A stretch of DNA of 64,000 bases from Streptomyces sp. ISL-94 (GTDB lineage: Bacteria; Actinomycetota; Actinomycetes; Streptomycetales; Streptomycetaceae): contig NZ_JAGGOZ010000077.1 in the NCBI RefSeq assembly GCF_018614075.1, forward strand, positions 16,114-80,113, in the 5' to 3' direction. The notes beneath the pieces were generated by a model that saw only the letters and a program-made list of their open reading frames with translations, was not told the DNA's origin and ran no database searches. This document shows positions 15,929 through 25,023 of this stretch, piece after piece. Positions within the stretch are counted from its first letter, which is position 1, and every line of letters begins with the position of its first letter. A program made the translations under genes and the position numbers.

Positions 15929-17077
15929 GTGACGGACGGAGCAGTAACTGAGACCGCGCGCGTGCTCATCGCCGCGGACAAATTCAAGGGCTCGCTCACG
16001 GCCGTTCAGGTCGCGGAGCGGGTGACGGCCGGCCTTCGCAAGGCCGTACCGGGCGTGGAGATCGAGACCCTCCCCGTCGCGGACGGCGGCGACGGCACGG
16101 TCGCGGCCGCTGTGGCGGCCGGTTTCGAACGCCGGGAGGTACGGGTCACCGGGCCCCTCGGCGACCAGGTCACGGCCGCTTTCGCCCTGCGCGACGGCAC
16201 CGCCGTGGTCGAGATGGCGGAGGCCTCCGGGCTGCAGCTGCTGCCGCCGGGCACCTTCGCCCCGCTGACGGCCACCACGTACGGCTCGGGCGAGCTGCTG
16301 AAGGCCGCGCTGGACGCGGGTGCGCGCTCGATCGTCTTCGGCGTGGGCGGCAGCGCCACCACGGACGGCGGCGCGGGCATGCTGGCGGCGCTCGGCGCGG
16401 TGTTCCTCGATGCGGACGGTGAACCGGTCGGCCCGGGCGGCGGCGCACTGGCGTCCCTGGCCTCGGCGGACCTGTCCGGGATCGACCCGCGCTTCGCGGA
16501 CGTGGAGTTCGTGCTGGCGAGCGACGTGGACAACCCGCTGACGGGCCCGAAGGGCGCCCCGGCGGTCTACGGCCCGCAGAAGGGGGCGTCGCCCCAGGAC
16601 GTGGCGACGCTGGACGCCGCGCTGGCGCACTTCGCGGTGGTGCTGGAGAAGTCGATCGGCCCGAAGGCCGCCGAGTGCGCGGTGCTGCCGGGTGCGGGCG
16701 GCGCGGGCGGCATCGGCTACGGGGCGCTGCTCCTCGGTGCCACGTTCCGCCCCGGGATCGAGCTGATGCTGGAGGTGCTGGGCTTCGCGCCGGCGCTGGA
16801 GCGGGCCACGCTGGTCATCACCGGTGAGGGCTCGCTGGACGAGCAGACGCTGCACGGCAAGGCCCCGGCGGGTGTCGCGGCCGCCGCGCGCGCCGCGGGC
16901 AAGCCGGTGGTGGCGGTCTGCGGGCGGCTGCTGCTGAGCCAGGAGGCCCTGGAGGCGGCCGGCATCCGCCACGCGTACCCCCTGACGGACCTGGAGCCCG
17001 ACCCGGCCAAGTCCATCCCGAACGCGGGTCCCCTGCTGGAGCGGGTCGCGGCCGGCATCGCCGCCGACGTCCTCTGA
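15929..17077 (+). CDS. Glycerate 2-kinase (GlxK family)
   Basis: A 382-residue glycerate kinase of type GK-I. Motifs include AADKFKGSLTA at the N-terminus, VADGGDGT, GVGGSATTDGGAGM and ITGEGSLDEQT. It phosphorylates D-glycerate for entry into lower glycolysis, as in glyoxylate/allantoin or sugar-acid catabolism. GTG 15929 is preceded by AAGGGA. It is monocistronic, ending with a strong hairpin. Confidence 0.93.
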   Translation: MTDGAVTETARVLIAADKFKGSLTAVQVAERVTAGLRKAVPGVEIETLPVADGGDGTVAAAVAAGFERREVRVTGPLGDQVTAAFALRDGTAVVEMAEASGLQLLPPGTFAPLTATTYGSGELLKAALDAGARSIVFGVGGSATTDGGAGMLAALGAVFLDADGEPVGPGGGALASLASADLSGIDPRFADVEFVLASDVDNPLTGPKGAPAVYGPQKGASPQDVATLDAALAHFAVVLEKSIGPKAAECAVLPGAGGAGGIGYGALLLGATFRPGIELMLEVLGFAPALERATLVITGEGSLDEQTLHGKAPAGVAAAARAAGKPVVAVCGRLLLSQEALEAAGIRHAYPLTDLEPDPAKSIPNAGPLLERVAAGIAADVL

Positions 17078-17090
17078 CCCCGGCAACCCT

Positions 17091-17125
17091 GAGGCCCGGT
17101 ACCCCGCGTGGGGGTACCGGGCCTC
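17091..17125 (+). terminator. Terminator of glycerate kinase gene
   Basis: GAGGCCCGGTACCCC (17091-17105) pairs perfectly with 17111-17125 around a 5-nt GCGTG loop, starting 14 nt after the stop codon. Confidence 0.8.
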
Positions 17126-17149
17126 ATCCGTTCCCGCCGCTGCCCCGAG

Positions 17150-17290
17150 GCTCGCGCTTGCCGGGGTGCGGGGCGGCGCCCCGGTTCTTGAGCCGCGCGG
17201 ACGCACCCAGCCGCGCCACATCCAGCCCCGCCGGCGCTTGAGGGGCGGGGGGCGGGGGCGGCGCCCCAGGGAGCGGGAGCGCGGGCGGCC
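17150..17290. repeat. Intergenic GC-rich repeat (second location)
   Basis: The gap between glycerate kinase and the first SpoIIE gene contains a member of the repeat family seen at 12281-12518. The segment 17217-17243 (CACATCCAGC...GGCGCTTGAGG) differs from 12370-12396 at only a few positions. It is surrounded by GGCGGCGCCCC-type palindromes. No gene seen. Confidence 0.6.
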
Positions 17291-17338
17291 GCCCCGGCAG
17301 CCACTCCCAAACCCACTGGACAGTGTTAGAAATGGCTC

Positions 17339-20131
17339 ATGACCGGACGATTTGATCGTCAGCCGACCGGATGGGGCCCGCGACTGCGCGCGCGCCTGTC
17401 CCAGGGGCTGCGCAGTGTCGCCGGTCAGGTCTTCGCCCTCCAGGCGGTGATCGTGCTGCTGCTGATCACGGCGGCCGCCGTGGCCCTGGTGGTCCAGGCC
17501 CGCTACGACAGCACGCGCGAAGCGCGAAACCGCTCGCTCGCTGCCGCCGAGGCCTTCGCGCACGCCCCCGGCCTCCCCGCGGCGCTGAAGTCGGCGGACC
17601 CCACCGCCAAGCTCCAGCCGCTGGCCGATGCCGCCCGGCGGGCCTCGGGCGTCGACTTCATCGCCGTGATGACCACCGACGGCATCCGGTACACCGACTC
17701 GCGGCCCGAGCTGATCGGCCAGCGGGCCACCGGCGACCTGGCCCGCGCCGCCGCCGGGGAGTCGTTCACCGAGAGCTTCAGGGGCGAGCCGAGCGACGCG
17801 GTGCGGGCCGTCGTGCCCGTACGGGACGCCAGTGGCGCCGTCGTCGGCCTGGTCGGCACCGGCATCGAGGTGGTCAACGTCACCGACGCGGTCGCGGACC
17901 AGTTCCCGCTGCTCCTCGGCGCCGCCGGCGGCGCCCTGCTGCTCGGCACCGGCGGCGCGGCCCTGGTCAGCAAGCGGCTGCGGCGCCAGACCCACGGCTG
18001 GGGCGTCGCCGAGATGACCCGCATGAACGAACACCACGAGGCCGTCCTGCACGCCGTACGCGAGGGCGTGCTCATCATCGGCGCCGACCGCCGGCTGCTC
18101 CTGGCCAACGACGAGGCCCGCCGGCTGCTCGACCTGCCGTCCGACGCCGAACAGCGGCACGTCGGCGATCTCGGCCTCGACCCGCGCACCGCCGAGCTGC
18201 TCGCCTCGGGCCGGTCCGCGACGGACGAGGTGCACCTGGCGGGCGACCGGCTGCTCGCGGTCAACGTCCGCCCCACCAAGCCGTACGCGGGCCAGCCCTC
18301 GGGCACCGTCATGACCCTGCGCGACACCACCGAGCTCGCCGCGCTCTCCGGCCGGGCCGAGGTGGCCCGCGAGCGGCTCCAGATGCTCTACGACGCGGGC
18401 GTGCGGATCGGGACGACCCTGGACGTGGTCCGCACCGCCGAGGAGCTGTCGGAGGTCGCCGTGCCGCGCTTCGCCGACTTCGTCACCGTGGAGCTGCTGG
18501 ATCCGGTGCTGCGCGGCGACGAGCCCTCGGCGGCCGACGGCGTGTACAGCGAGATGCGGCGGGCGGCCATGACGGCTGTCCGCACCGACCACCCGCTCCA
18601 GCCGGTCGGCGACATCATCCGGTTCGAGGTGCCGACGGCGCCGATGGCGTCGGCCCTGGCCGCCGGGCACGCGGTGCTCGCGGCCGACCTGCACGCCGCG
18701 ATGGGCTGGCGGGCCCAGGATGCCGGCGGGACCCATGTCGCCCTGGACTACGGGCTGCACTCGCTGATCTCCGTACCGCTCCAGGCCCGTGGCGTGGTGC
18801 TGGGCATGGCGAACTTCTGGCGGGCCGCCGACACCCCGGAGTCCTTCGACGAGGAGGACCTGTCCTTCGCAGAGGAGCTGGGGGCGCGCGCGGCCGTCTC
18901 CATCGACAACGCCCGGCGCTTCACGCGCGAGCACGCGACGGCCGTGGCCCTCCAGCGCAGCCTGCTGCCGCGGGTGCTGCCCGACCAGACCGCCGTGGAG
19001 GTCGCCTTCCGCTACCTGCCGGCGAAAGCGGGGGTGGGAGGGGACTGGTTCGACGTGATCGCGCTGCCGGGTGCGCGGGTGGCGCTGGTCGTCGGCGACG
19101 TCGTCGGGCACGGGGTGCACGCCGCGGCCACGATGGGGCGGCTGCGGACCGCCGTGCACAACTTCTCCACCCTGGACCTGCCGCCGGACGAACTGCTCGG
19201 GCACCTGGACGAGCTGATCAACCGGATCGACCAGGACGAGACCGGGGACCGCGGCGGCGACGAGGAGGGCGCCGCCGACGGGGTGGACGGCGCCGCCGGG
19301 ATCACCGGCGCCACCTGCCTGTACGCGGTCTACGACCCGGTGTCCGGGCGGTGCGTGATGGCCAGCGCCGGGCACCCCGGGCCGGCGCTGGTCAGCGAGG
19401 GCGGGGTGGTGGAGTTCCCCGAGCTGCCGGCCGGGCTCCCGCTGGGCGTGGGCGGCATGCCCTTCGAGGCCACCGAGCTCCAGCTGCCCGAGGGGAGCCG
19501 CCTCGTGCTGTTCACCGACGGCCTGGTGGAGGACCGCCACCGGGACTACGACGCCGGCGTGACCCTGCTCGCCGAGACCTTGTCCCGGCCCGGCCGCAGC
19601 CCCGAACAGGCCTGCGCGGACGTGCTCGCCTCGCTGCTGTACCCGGTGCAGAGCGACGACATCGCCCTGCTGATCGCCGACACCCGGCTGCTGGAGCGGG
19701 ACCGGATCGCGGAGTGGGAGGTGCCGGGCGACCCCTCGGCCGTGTCGCGGGTGCGCAACGCCGGGGCCGCACAGCTGATGGCCTGGGGTCTGGAGGACAT
19801 CTCCTTCACCACCGAGCTGATCCTCAGCGAGCTGATCACCAACGCCATCCGGTACGGGAGCGCGCCCGTCCGTGTACGGCTGCTGCGCGACCGCAGCCTG
19901 ATCTGCGAGGTCTCCGACGGCAGCAGCACCGCCCCGCACCTGCGGTACGCGGCCACCACCGACGAGGGCGGCCGCGGGCTGTTCCTCGTCGCGCAGTACT
20001 CCGAACGGTGGGGCACCCGCTACACGGAGCGCGGCAAGGTCATCTGGGCGGAGCTGCCGCTGACCGGGGGCGCCGAGCCGCCGGCGCGGGTTCCGCTGGA
20101 CTTGGACGAGCTGGAGGACCTGGCCTGGTGA
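17339..20131 (+). CDS. Membrane sensor SpoIIE-family PP2C phosphatase with anti-sigma-like kinase domain
   Basis: A 930-residue modular signalling protein. The order is TM1 (about 31-53), an extracytoplasmic sensor domain (about 55-185), TM2 (about 190-212), PAS (about 225-340), GAF (about 365-535), a SpoIIE/PP2C phosphatase (about 555-770; GGDWFD at 567-572, then VVGDVVGHG) and a C-terminal HATPase of the RsbW type (about 785-905, ELITNAIRYG). By family knowledge it would dephosphorylate an anti-anti-sigma factor, with the kinase domain opposing this. It is therefore a one-protein partner switch responding to an external signal. No anti-anti-sigma gene is adjacent. ATG 17339. Confidence 0.93.
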   Translation: MTGRFDRQPTGWGPRLRARLSQGLRSVAGQVFALQAVIVLLLITAAAVALVVQARYDSTREARNRSLAAAEAFAHAPGLPAALKSADPTAKLQPLADAARRASGVDFIAVMTTDGIRYTDSRPELIGQRATGDLARAAAGESFTESFRGEPSDAVRAVVPVRDASGAVVGLVGTGIEVVNVTDAVADQFPLLLGAAGGALLLGTGGAALVSKRLRRQTHGWGVAEMTRMNEHHEAVLHAVREGVLIIGADRRLLLANDEARRLLDLPSDAEQRHVGDLGLDPRTAELLASGRSATDEVHLAGDRLLAVNVRPTKPYAGQPSGTVMTLRDTTELAALSGRAEVARERLQMLYDAGVRIGTTLDVVRTAEELSEVAVPRFADFVTVELLDPVLRGDEPSAADGVYSEMRRAAMTAVRTDHPLQPVGDIIRFEVPTAPMASALAAGHAVLAADLHAAMGWRAQDAGGTHVALDYGLHSLISVPLQARGVVLGMANFWRAADTPESFDEEDLSFAEELGARAAVSIDNARRFTREHATAVALQRSLLPRVLPDQTAVEVAFRYLPAKAGVGGDWFDVIALPGARVALVVGDVVGHGVHAAATMGRLRTAVHNFSTLDLPPDELLGHLDELINRIDQDETGDRGGDEEGAADGVDGAAGITGATCLYAVYDPVSGRCVMASAGHPGPALVSEGGVVEFPELPAGLPLGVGGMPFEATELQLPEGSRLVLFTDGLVEDRHRDYDAGVTLLAETLSRPGRSPEQACADVLASLLYPVQSDDIALLIADTRLLERDRIAEWEVPGDPSAVSRVRNAGAAQLMAWGLEDISFTTELILSELITNAIRYGSAPVRVRLLRDRSLICEVSDGSSTAPHLRYAATTDEGGRGLFLVAQYSERWGTRYTERGKVIWAELPLTGGAEPPARVPLDLDELEDLAW

Positions 20132-20166
20132 GCCGGTCGCCGCACGGCCCCGGCCGTGGGCGTACG

Positions 20167-20282
20167 GGTCACACACGGGACGGGTCACACACGCGTCTGG
20201 TCACACGGGACAGGTCACACGGGCCGGGTCACACGGGCAAGGTCACACGGGCAAGGTCACACGGGCAAGGTCACACGGGCAG
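20167..20282. repeat. 14-bp minisatellite between convergent phosphatase genes
   Basis: Eight tandem units begin GGTCACAC. Two are 16-bp variants (20167-20182, 20183-20198) and six are 14-bp units (20199-20282). Three consecutive units (20227-20268) are identical GGTCACACGGGCAA. The last units overlap the stop codon of the minus-strand phosphatase gene, so its final residues and stop are encoded by repeat sequence. Confidence 0.92.
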
Positions 20283-22337
20283 GGTCCGGGCCAGCAGGAC
20301 CGCCACGTCGTCCTGCGGAGCACGCGGCAGCAGGCTCTCCAGGATCCCGTCGCACAGCTCCTCCAGCGGCTGCCGCACCCCGCGCAGCGCCTGCGCCAGC
20401 CGGTCCATGCCCTCGTCGAGGTCCCGGTCCCGGGCCTCGATGAGGCCGTCGGTGTAGAGCACGAGCAGGCTTCCCGGGGGCAGCGGCACCTCCTCGGTGC
20501 GGAAGTCCTGCCCGCCGGTGCCGAGCGGGGTTCCGGGCGGGCCGTCGAGGAAGGTGATGGTGCCGTCGGCCGCGGCCACGGCCGGCGGCGGGTGGCCGGC
20601 GCGGGCGATCACGCAGCCGCCCGTGGCCGGGTCGTGGACGGCGTAGACGCAGGTGGCCATCTCGTCCTCGCCCAGGTCGGCCACCACCGCGTCGAGCGAG
20701 CGGAGCATCCGCTCCGGGGGCACGTCGAGGCGCGCGAGGGTCCGTACGGCCGTGCGCAGCTGTCCCATGACGGCCGCCGCGTGGACCCCGTGGCCCATGA
20801 CGTCCCCGATGACCAGCCCGGTCCGGCCGCCGGGCAGCTGTATGACGTCGAACCAGTCCCCGCCGACGTCGTGGTCGCTGGCCGGCAGGTAGCGCCCGGT
20901 GAGTTCGAGGCCGGTGACCTCGGGCAGCGCGCTGTTGGTGAGGCTGCGCTGGAGGGTGAGGGCGGCCTGCCGCTGCCGGGTGTACATCCGGGCGTTGTCG
21001 ATGTTGAGGGCGGCGCGGGCGACCAGTTCGTCGATGAGGACGCGGTCCTCCTCGTCGAAGGGCTCGCGGTCGCGGACCCGGGTGACGGCGACCGCGCCGA
21101 GTACGGTGCCGCGCGCGACCAGCGGGACCAGGCGCGCTGAGCCCAGGGTGGCGAGGTAGCCGCGCAGGGGCCCGGCGCGCGGGTCCGTGATCAGCGCCGG
21201 GACGTCGGAGGCGTAGAGGTTCATGGGCCGGCCCTCGGCGATGACCTGTTCGTAGACCGAGTCCGCGGGGATCCGGAAGGTCTGGCCGGCGACGAGTTTC
21301 GCGGTGGGGGCGCCCGGGTCGGGGAAGGCGGCCGCCAGCCGGCGCATGAGGCCGCGTGTGGAGGCGGCGGCGACGGCGCCCTCGTCAGGACCGAGGACCG
21401 CTTCGAGGAGCTGTACGTCGGCCGAGTCCGCGAGCTGCGGCACCAGGACGTCCACGATCTCCTGGGCGGTCTGCCGCAGGTCCAGGGTGGTGCCGATGCG
21501 GGTGCCCGCCTCCGCCAGCAGGGCGAACCGGTGGCGGGCCCGTTCGGCGTCGGCCTGGGCCCGCTGGCCCTCGGTGATGTCGATGAGGGAGGCGATCAGG
21601 CCGAGGCGGCGCCCGGAGCCGTCGAGCAGCGGGGCGTACGAGCAGGACCAGGTCCGGTCGTGCTCGGGGTCGGCGGGGGTGCGCCCGGTGCGCCGGACGT
21701 CGACGACGGCCGTGCCCCGGTCGAGCACCTGCTGCATCATCGCCTCCAGCGCGGTGGCGTTGACCCCGGGCACCACCTCGGTGAGCCGTCGGCCGAGGTG
21801 TTCGGCGGCGGAGACCCCGTTCATATGGGCCAGGGCGTCGTTGACCCGCAGGAATCGCAGGTCGGGGCCGAGGGTGCCGAGGCCGATGGGCGACTGGGTG
21901 AAGAGGCTCTGGAGGGCGGCGAGGGAGTCCCGCATGTGGAGCACCTCGGAGGTCTCCACGGCGATGAGCATGGCCCCTCTGCGGCCCTGCGGGTCGGCGG
22001 CGGGGACGATCCACATCTCCATCGCGACGCGGTGGCCGTCGCGGTGGCGCACGGGCAGGGTGCCGACGACGGTCTCGCCCGCCTGGACGCGGCGGGTCAG
22101 CTGGTCGGCGAGCTCGCGGTTGGCCTCGGGGACGAGGACGGCGGTGCCGGGGCGGCCGAGGATGTCCTCCGGGCGGTGTCCGAGCAGGTCCTGGGCGGCG
22201 AGCGACCACTCTACGACGCGGCCGTCCGCGTCCTCCCGCCACAGGGCGATGGGCAGCAGCTCGCGGAGCACGCCCGCGTAGCCGACAGCCGCCACCGGCG
22301 GATCCGGGACCTCGCTCGTCGACTGGTACGTGTCCAA
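20271..22337 (-). CDS. PAS/GAF-regulated SpoIIE-family PP2C phosphatase
   Basis: A 688-residue soluble phosphatase. PAS1 (about 20-135) and PAS2 (about 140-260) are followed by GAF (about 275-450) and SpoIIE/PP2C (about 475-685, with GGDWFDV and IGDVMGHGVHAA). There is no membrane segment and no HATPase domain, unlike the convergent neighbour. The start is TTG at 22337 with GAGG upstream. It should dephosphorylate an STAS anti-anti-sigma factor in response to a cytoplasmic cue. The 3' end runs into the minisatellite, which encodes the stop. Confidence 0.92.
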   Translation of the reverse strand: MDTYQSTSEVPDPPVAAVGYAGVLRELLPIALWREDADGRVVEWSLAAQDLLGHRPEDILGRPGTAVLVPEANRELADQLTRRVQAGETVVGTLPVRHRDGHRVAMEMWIVPAADPQGRRGAMLIAVETSEVLHMRDSLAALQSLFTQSPIGLGTLGPDLRFLRVNDALAHMNGVSAAEHLGRRLTEVVPGVNATALEAMMQQVLDRGTAVVDVRRTGRTPADPEHDRTWSCSYAPLLDGSGRRLGLIASLIDITEGQRAQADAERARHRFALLAEAGTRIGTTLDLRQTAQEIVDVLVPQLADSADVQLLEAVLGPDEGAVAAASTRGLMRRLAAAFPDPGAPTAKLVAGQTFRIPADSVYEQVIAEGRPMNLYASDVPALITDPRAGPLRGYLATLGSARLVPLVARGTVLGAVAVTRVRDREPFDEEDRVLIDELVARAALNIDNARMYTRQRQAALTLQRSLTNSALPEVTGLELTGRYLPASDHDVGGDWFDVIQLPGGRTGLVIGDVMGHGVHAAAVMGQLRTAVRTLARLDVPPERMLRSLDAVVADLGEDEMATCVYAVHDPATGGCVIARAGHPPPAVAAADGTITFLDGPPGTPLGTGGQDFRTEEVPLPPGSLLVLYTDGLIEARDRDLDEGMDRLAQALRGVRQPLEELCDGILESLLPRAPQDDVAVLLARTLPV

Positions 22338-22587
22338 TGCACCGACCTCACCCGGGGGGCCCGATTCCTACCGATTCACCCTATCCGAGGCATCGGCGCG
22401 GGGCTCTCCGTCCGGCGCCGCCGCAACCTGCTCGAATCCGGCTCTTGACTCCGGAGAAATAGGGAGGAAACTCATCAATACACCGGAATACCGGAAAGAG
22501 CCGCACCTCCCTCCGGAGACGTCCAGAGGCCCGCGTGACCCTGTTCCAGGCTCTGGCCAGGCCCCCGGCAGTACGTGCGAACCACGG

Positions 22588-22613
22588 GAGCCATCGGCGA
22601 CGGCGGATGGCTC
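22588..22613 (-). terminator. Hairpin at the 3' end of the aminotransferase gene
   Basis: GAGCCATC (22588-22595) and GATGGCTC (22606-22613) pair perfectly and overlap the stop codon of the minus-strand aminotransferase. The rest of the 274-nt gap to the SpoIIE gene has an 8-bp inverted repeat, CGGCTCTT at 22439-22446 with AAGAGCCG at 22496-22503, and no gene. Confidence 0.4.
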
Positions 22614-23901
22614 ATGGCATCGACGAGACTGCCGGGGACTGTCGTGCCCGGGCCCCGTCGCCCGTATCCGCACCGGCAGCCGCAACCGCGTCGGCACTCG
22701 CGCCCGAACCCGTACCGAGGACCGCCGCGATGCCCTGCGCGAGGAACGGGATGCGGTGCGCCGGGATCCCCGCGATGTTGATCCGCCCCGAGGTCGTGCC
22801 GTAGATCGCGAACTGCCTGCGCAGCCGGAGCATCTGCTCGGCCGAAAGCGGCAGCATCGAGAACATTCCCTTCTGCCGCGCGAGCGACCGCGCCTGCACC
22901 TCGCAGCCCAGGGCGCTCAAGTGCGCGGTCAGGTCGGTGCGGTTGGCCGCGATGCGGCCGCGCATGACATCCAGTTCCGCCCGCCACAGGGCGCTCAGCC
23001 GCTCGTCCTCCAGGATCGTCGTCACGACGGCCGCGCCGTGCTCGGGCGGCATCGAGTAGAGCGTCCGGGCGGCGTTCTGGAGGGTCGTCTCGGCGTGCCG
23101 CACGGCCTGCCCCGACGCGCCGAGGACGATCGCGCAGCCGGTGCGGTCGCTGTAGAGGCCGAAGTTCTTCGAGCAGCTGACGGCTATGAGCATCTCCGGG
23201 ACGCGAGCGGCCAGCATGCGGGTGGCCGCCAGGTCGGCTTCCAGGCCGCCGCCGAGCCCGTGGTAGGCGAGGTCGACGAAGGGCACCCAGCCGTCCCGGA
23301 CGGCCAGTTCGGCCAGCGCCGCCCAGTCCTGCGGCGACGGGTCGACACCCGTGGGGTTGTGGCAGCAGCCTTGGAGCAGCACGACGTCGTCCCGCCGCAC
23401 GCCGCTCAGCTCGCGCAGCACTCCGGCCGCGTCGAAGCCGCCGTCCGCGTCGACCCACCCGTACGGGCGCACCCGCAGCCCGGCGGCCTCCAGGATGGGG
23501 CGGTGGTTGACGTAGGCCGGGTCGCTGATCCAGACCGTGGTGCCGGGGCGGGTCCGGCAGACCAGGTCCGCCAGCAGCCGCAGCGCGCCGGAGCCCGCGA
23601 CGGTCTGGACCGCCGCGGCCCGGCCGGCGGGGCCGCCGGACCCCTCGGAGCCCAGGACCATCTCCACCAGGGCGCGGTTGAAGGCGGTGTTGCCGGACAG
23701 GCCCCGGTACTCCTTGGACGCGGAGCGCTCCGCCAGACGGATCTCCGCCTCGCGCACGGCGGCCATGACGGGCGTGCGGCCCGCGGCGTCGCGGTAGACG
23801 CCGAGGACGAGGTTCAGGCGCTCGGGCCGCTCGTCGGCCGCGAACTCGGCGGTCAGGTCCCACAGCGGGTCGGTGGGGGGCGGCGGGAGGAGCTCAAGCA
23901 T
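22612..23901 (-). CDS. PLP-dependent aromatic/aspartate aminotransferase (class I)
   Basis: A 429-residue fold-type I aminotransferase of the AspC/TyrB type. It has VAGSGALR (cofactor loop), HNPTGVDPS, FVDLAYHGLG and the PLP lysine in SCSKNFGLYSDRTG, plus the C-terminal GRINIAG substrate-carboxylate arginine. It should transaminate aspartate or aromatic amino acids. It overlaps the upstream exporter gene by 8 nt, so the two are co-transcribed. The last about 35 residues form an Ala-rich unconserved tail. Confidence 0.92.
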   Translation of the reverse strand: MLELLPPPPTDPLWDLTAEFAADERPERLNLVLGVYRDAAGRTPVMAAVREAEIRLAERSASKEYRGLSGNTAFNRALVEMVLGSEGSGGPAGRAAAVQTVAGSGALRLLADLVCRTRPGTTVWISDPAYVNHRPILEAAGLRVRPYGWVDADGGFDAAGVLRELSGVRRDDVVLLQGCCHNPTGVDPSPQDWAALAELAVRDGWVPFVDLAYHGLGGGLEADLAATRMLAARVPEMLIAVSCSKNFGLYSDRTGCAIVLGASGQAVRHAETTLQNAARTLYSMPPEHGAAVVTTILEDERLSALWRAELDVMRGRIAANRTDLTAHLSALGCEVQARSLARQKGMFSMLPLSAEQMLRLRRQFAIYGTTSGRINIAGIPAHRIPFLAQGIAAVLGTGSGASADAVAAAGADTGDGARARQSPAVSSMP

Positions 23902-24991
23902 CTGCGGGAACCTCGGGGCGGGGGTGGGGGCGGACGGAGGGACGGCGGTTGGCGAGGACCACGCCGGCGGTGATGAGGGGTACGCCGACGAGGACGGCGA
24001 GGGCGGGCGACTCGTCGAGCAGGGGGATGGCGAGCAGCACCACGGCCACGGGGCTCAGGCTGCCGACGACGGCGCTGCGCTCGGCGCCCAGCCGGCGGAT
24101 GGCGTAGGCGTACAGCAGGCCGGCGCACAGCCCGACCCCCAGCCCCTGCACCACGAGGAAGAGGACGATGTCGGCGCCCGCCGCGTGGGCGAGACCGGTG
24201 GGAAGCACCCCGGTCAGGACTAGGAGCCCGATCACCGCGAAGGAGGGCAGGCAGAGCAGTCCGATGGATCCGACCGGATCGAGGTCCACATCGCGCAGGC
24301 CCACCGTGTACAGGGCCCACAGGCCGCTGGCCACCAGGAGCGTGCCCGCGCCCGCCAGGACGCCGGTGTCCACCGGGACGACGTAGCGCCAGACGAGGGC
24401 GGCCACGCCGACGGCGATCAGCGCGAGCCCCGCCGCCTGTGTTCCCCGCGGGGCGCGGTGGCCGCGAGCGACCATGAGCGCGGAGACGAAGAGCGGGACC
24501 ATGCCGGGGACGATCGAGCCGACGAAGGCGGCCGAGGTGAGGGCGCCGCCGTGCATCGCGGCCAGGAAGAACGGCACCCCCGCCCCGCAGATGATCTTGG
24601 CTGCGGGGCCCGGCCGCACTGCGGCGATGCGCCGGCGACGGCGCCACAGCGCGGGCAGCAGGACGACCAGCGGGACACCGAACCGCAGCAGGGCCGCGTC
24701 GGCGGGCAGCAGGGTGGAGGCGCTCAGGGCGCGGGCGCTGAGCGCGAAGGCGGCCCAGATCGACACGGTCACGAGCAGCGCCAGGGTGCCCCGGGCCTGT
24801 GGGGAGAGCCCGCGCCGGCCGGGGTGTCCGGCGCGCGGGCCCGCCGCATCGGGAGGCGCGGCCGCTGTGGAGGTGTTCGTCGCGACCAAGGGAAGTGCTC
24901 CAGCCTCTGAAACGGAACCGGTCTGGTCCGTCACTGGCAACGCTAGGGCTTCGGGCGGGGCAGCCGATTGCCAGTTCTGCCGCTCGGACAT
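23894..24991 (-). CDS. EamA/DMT-family transporter
   Basis: A 365-residue membrane protein with about ten predicted transmembrane helices in two EamA repeats (from about residue 68 onward), resembling amino-acid/metabolite exporters. The first about 65 residues are hydrophilic and Pro/Ala-rich, and the true start may be downstream of 24991. If so, the operator-like site at 24969-24981 would be non-coding. It is divergent from an AsnC-type regulator and co-operonic with an aminotransferase, suggesting amino-acid efflux. Confidence 0.88.
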   Translation of the reverse strand: MSERQNWQSAAPPEALALPVTDQTGSVSEAGALPLVATNTSTAAAPPDAAGPRAGHPGRRGLSPQARGTLALLVTVSIWAAFALSARALSASTLLPADAALLRFGVPLVVLLPALWRRRRRIAAVRPGPAAKIICGAGVPFFLAAMHGGALTSAAFVGSIVPGMVPLFVSALMVARGHRAPRGTQAAGLALIAVGVAALVWRYVVPVDTGVLAGAGTLLVASGLWALYTVGLRDVDLDPVGSIGLLCLPSFAVIGLLVLTGVLPTGLAHAAGADIVLFLVVQGLGVGLCAGLLYAYAIRRLGAERSAVVGSLSPVAVVLLAIPLLDESPALAVLVGVPLITAGVVLANRRPSVRPHPRPEVPADA

Positions 24992-25012
24992 ACGTTTGGG
25001 GCAGAATCTGCC
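24969..25012. promoter_or_regulatory. Operator-like repeats in the AsnC/EamA divergent region
   Basis: GGCAGAATCTGCC (25000-25012) is a perfect odd palindrome just upstream of the asnC ribosome-binding site. The reverse complement of 24969-24981 reads GGCAGAACTGGCA, sharing the GGCAGAA half. The two are 31 bp apart (about three turns). This fits autoregulation plus control of the exporter by the adjacent Lrp/AsnC protein. Confidence 0.45.
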
Positions 25013-25023
25013 AAGGAGTGGCC

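Noticed and set aside
15884-20188. A 1434-codon open frame on the minus strand across glycerate kinase and the first SpoIIE gene
   Set aside because: It is antisense to two genes with clear conserved motifs and its translation is low-complexity Gly/Arg/Gln/His. It is an artefact of high GC.
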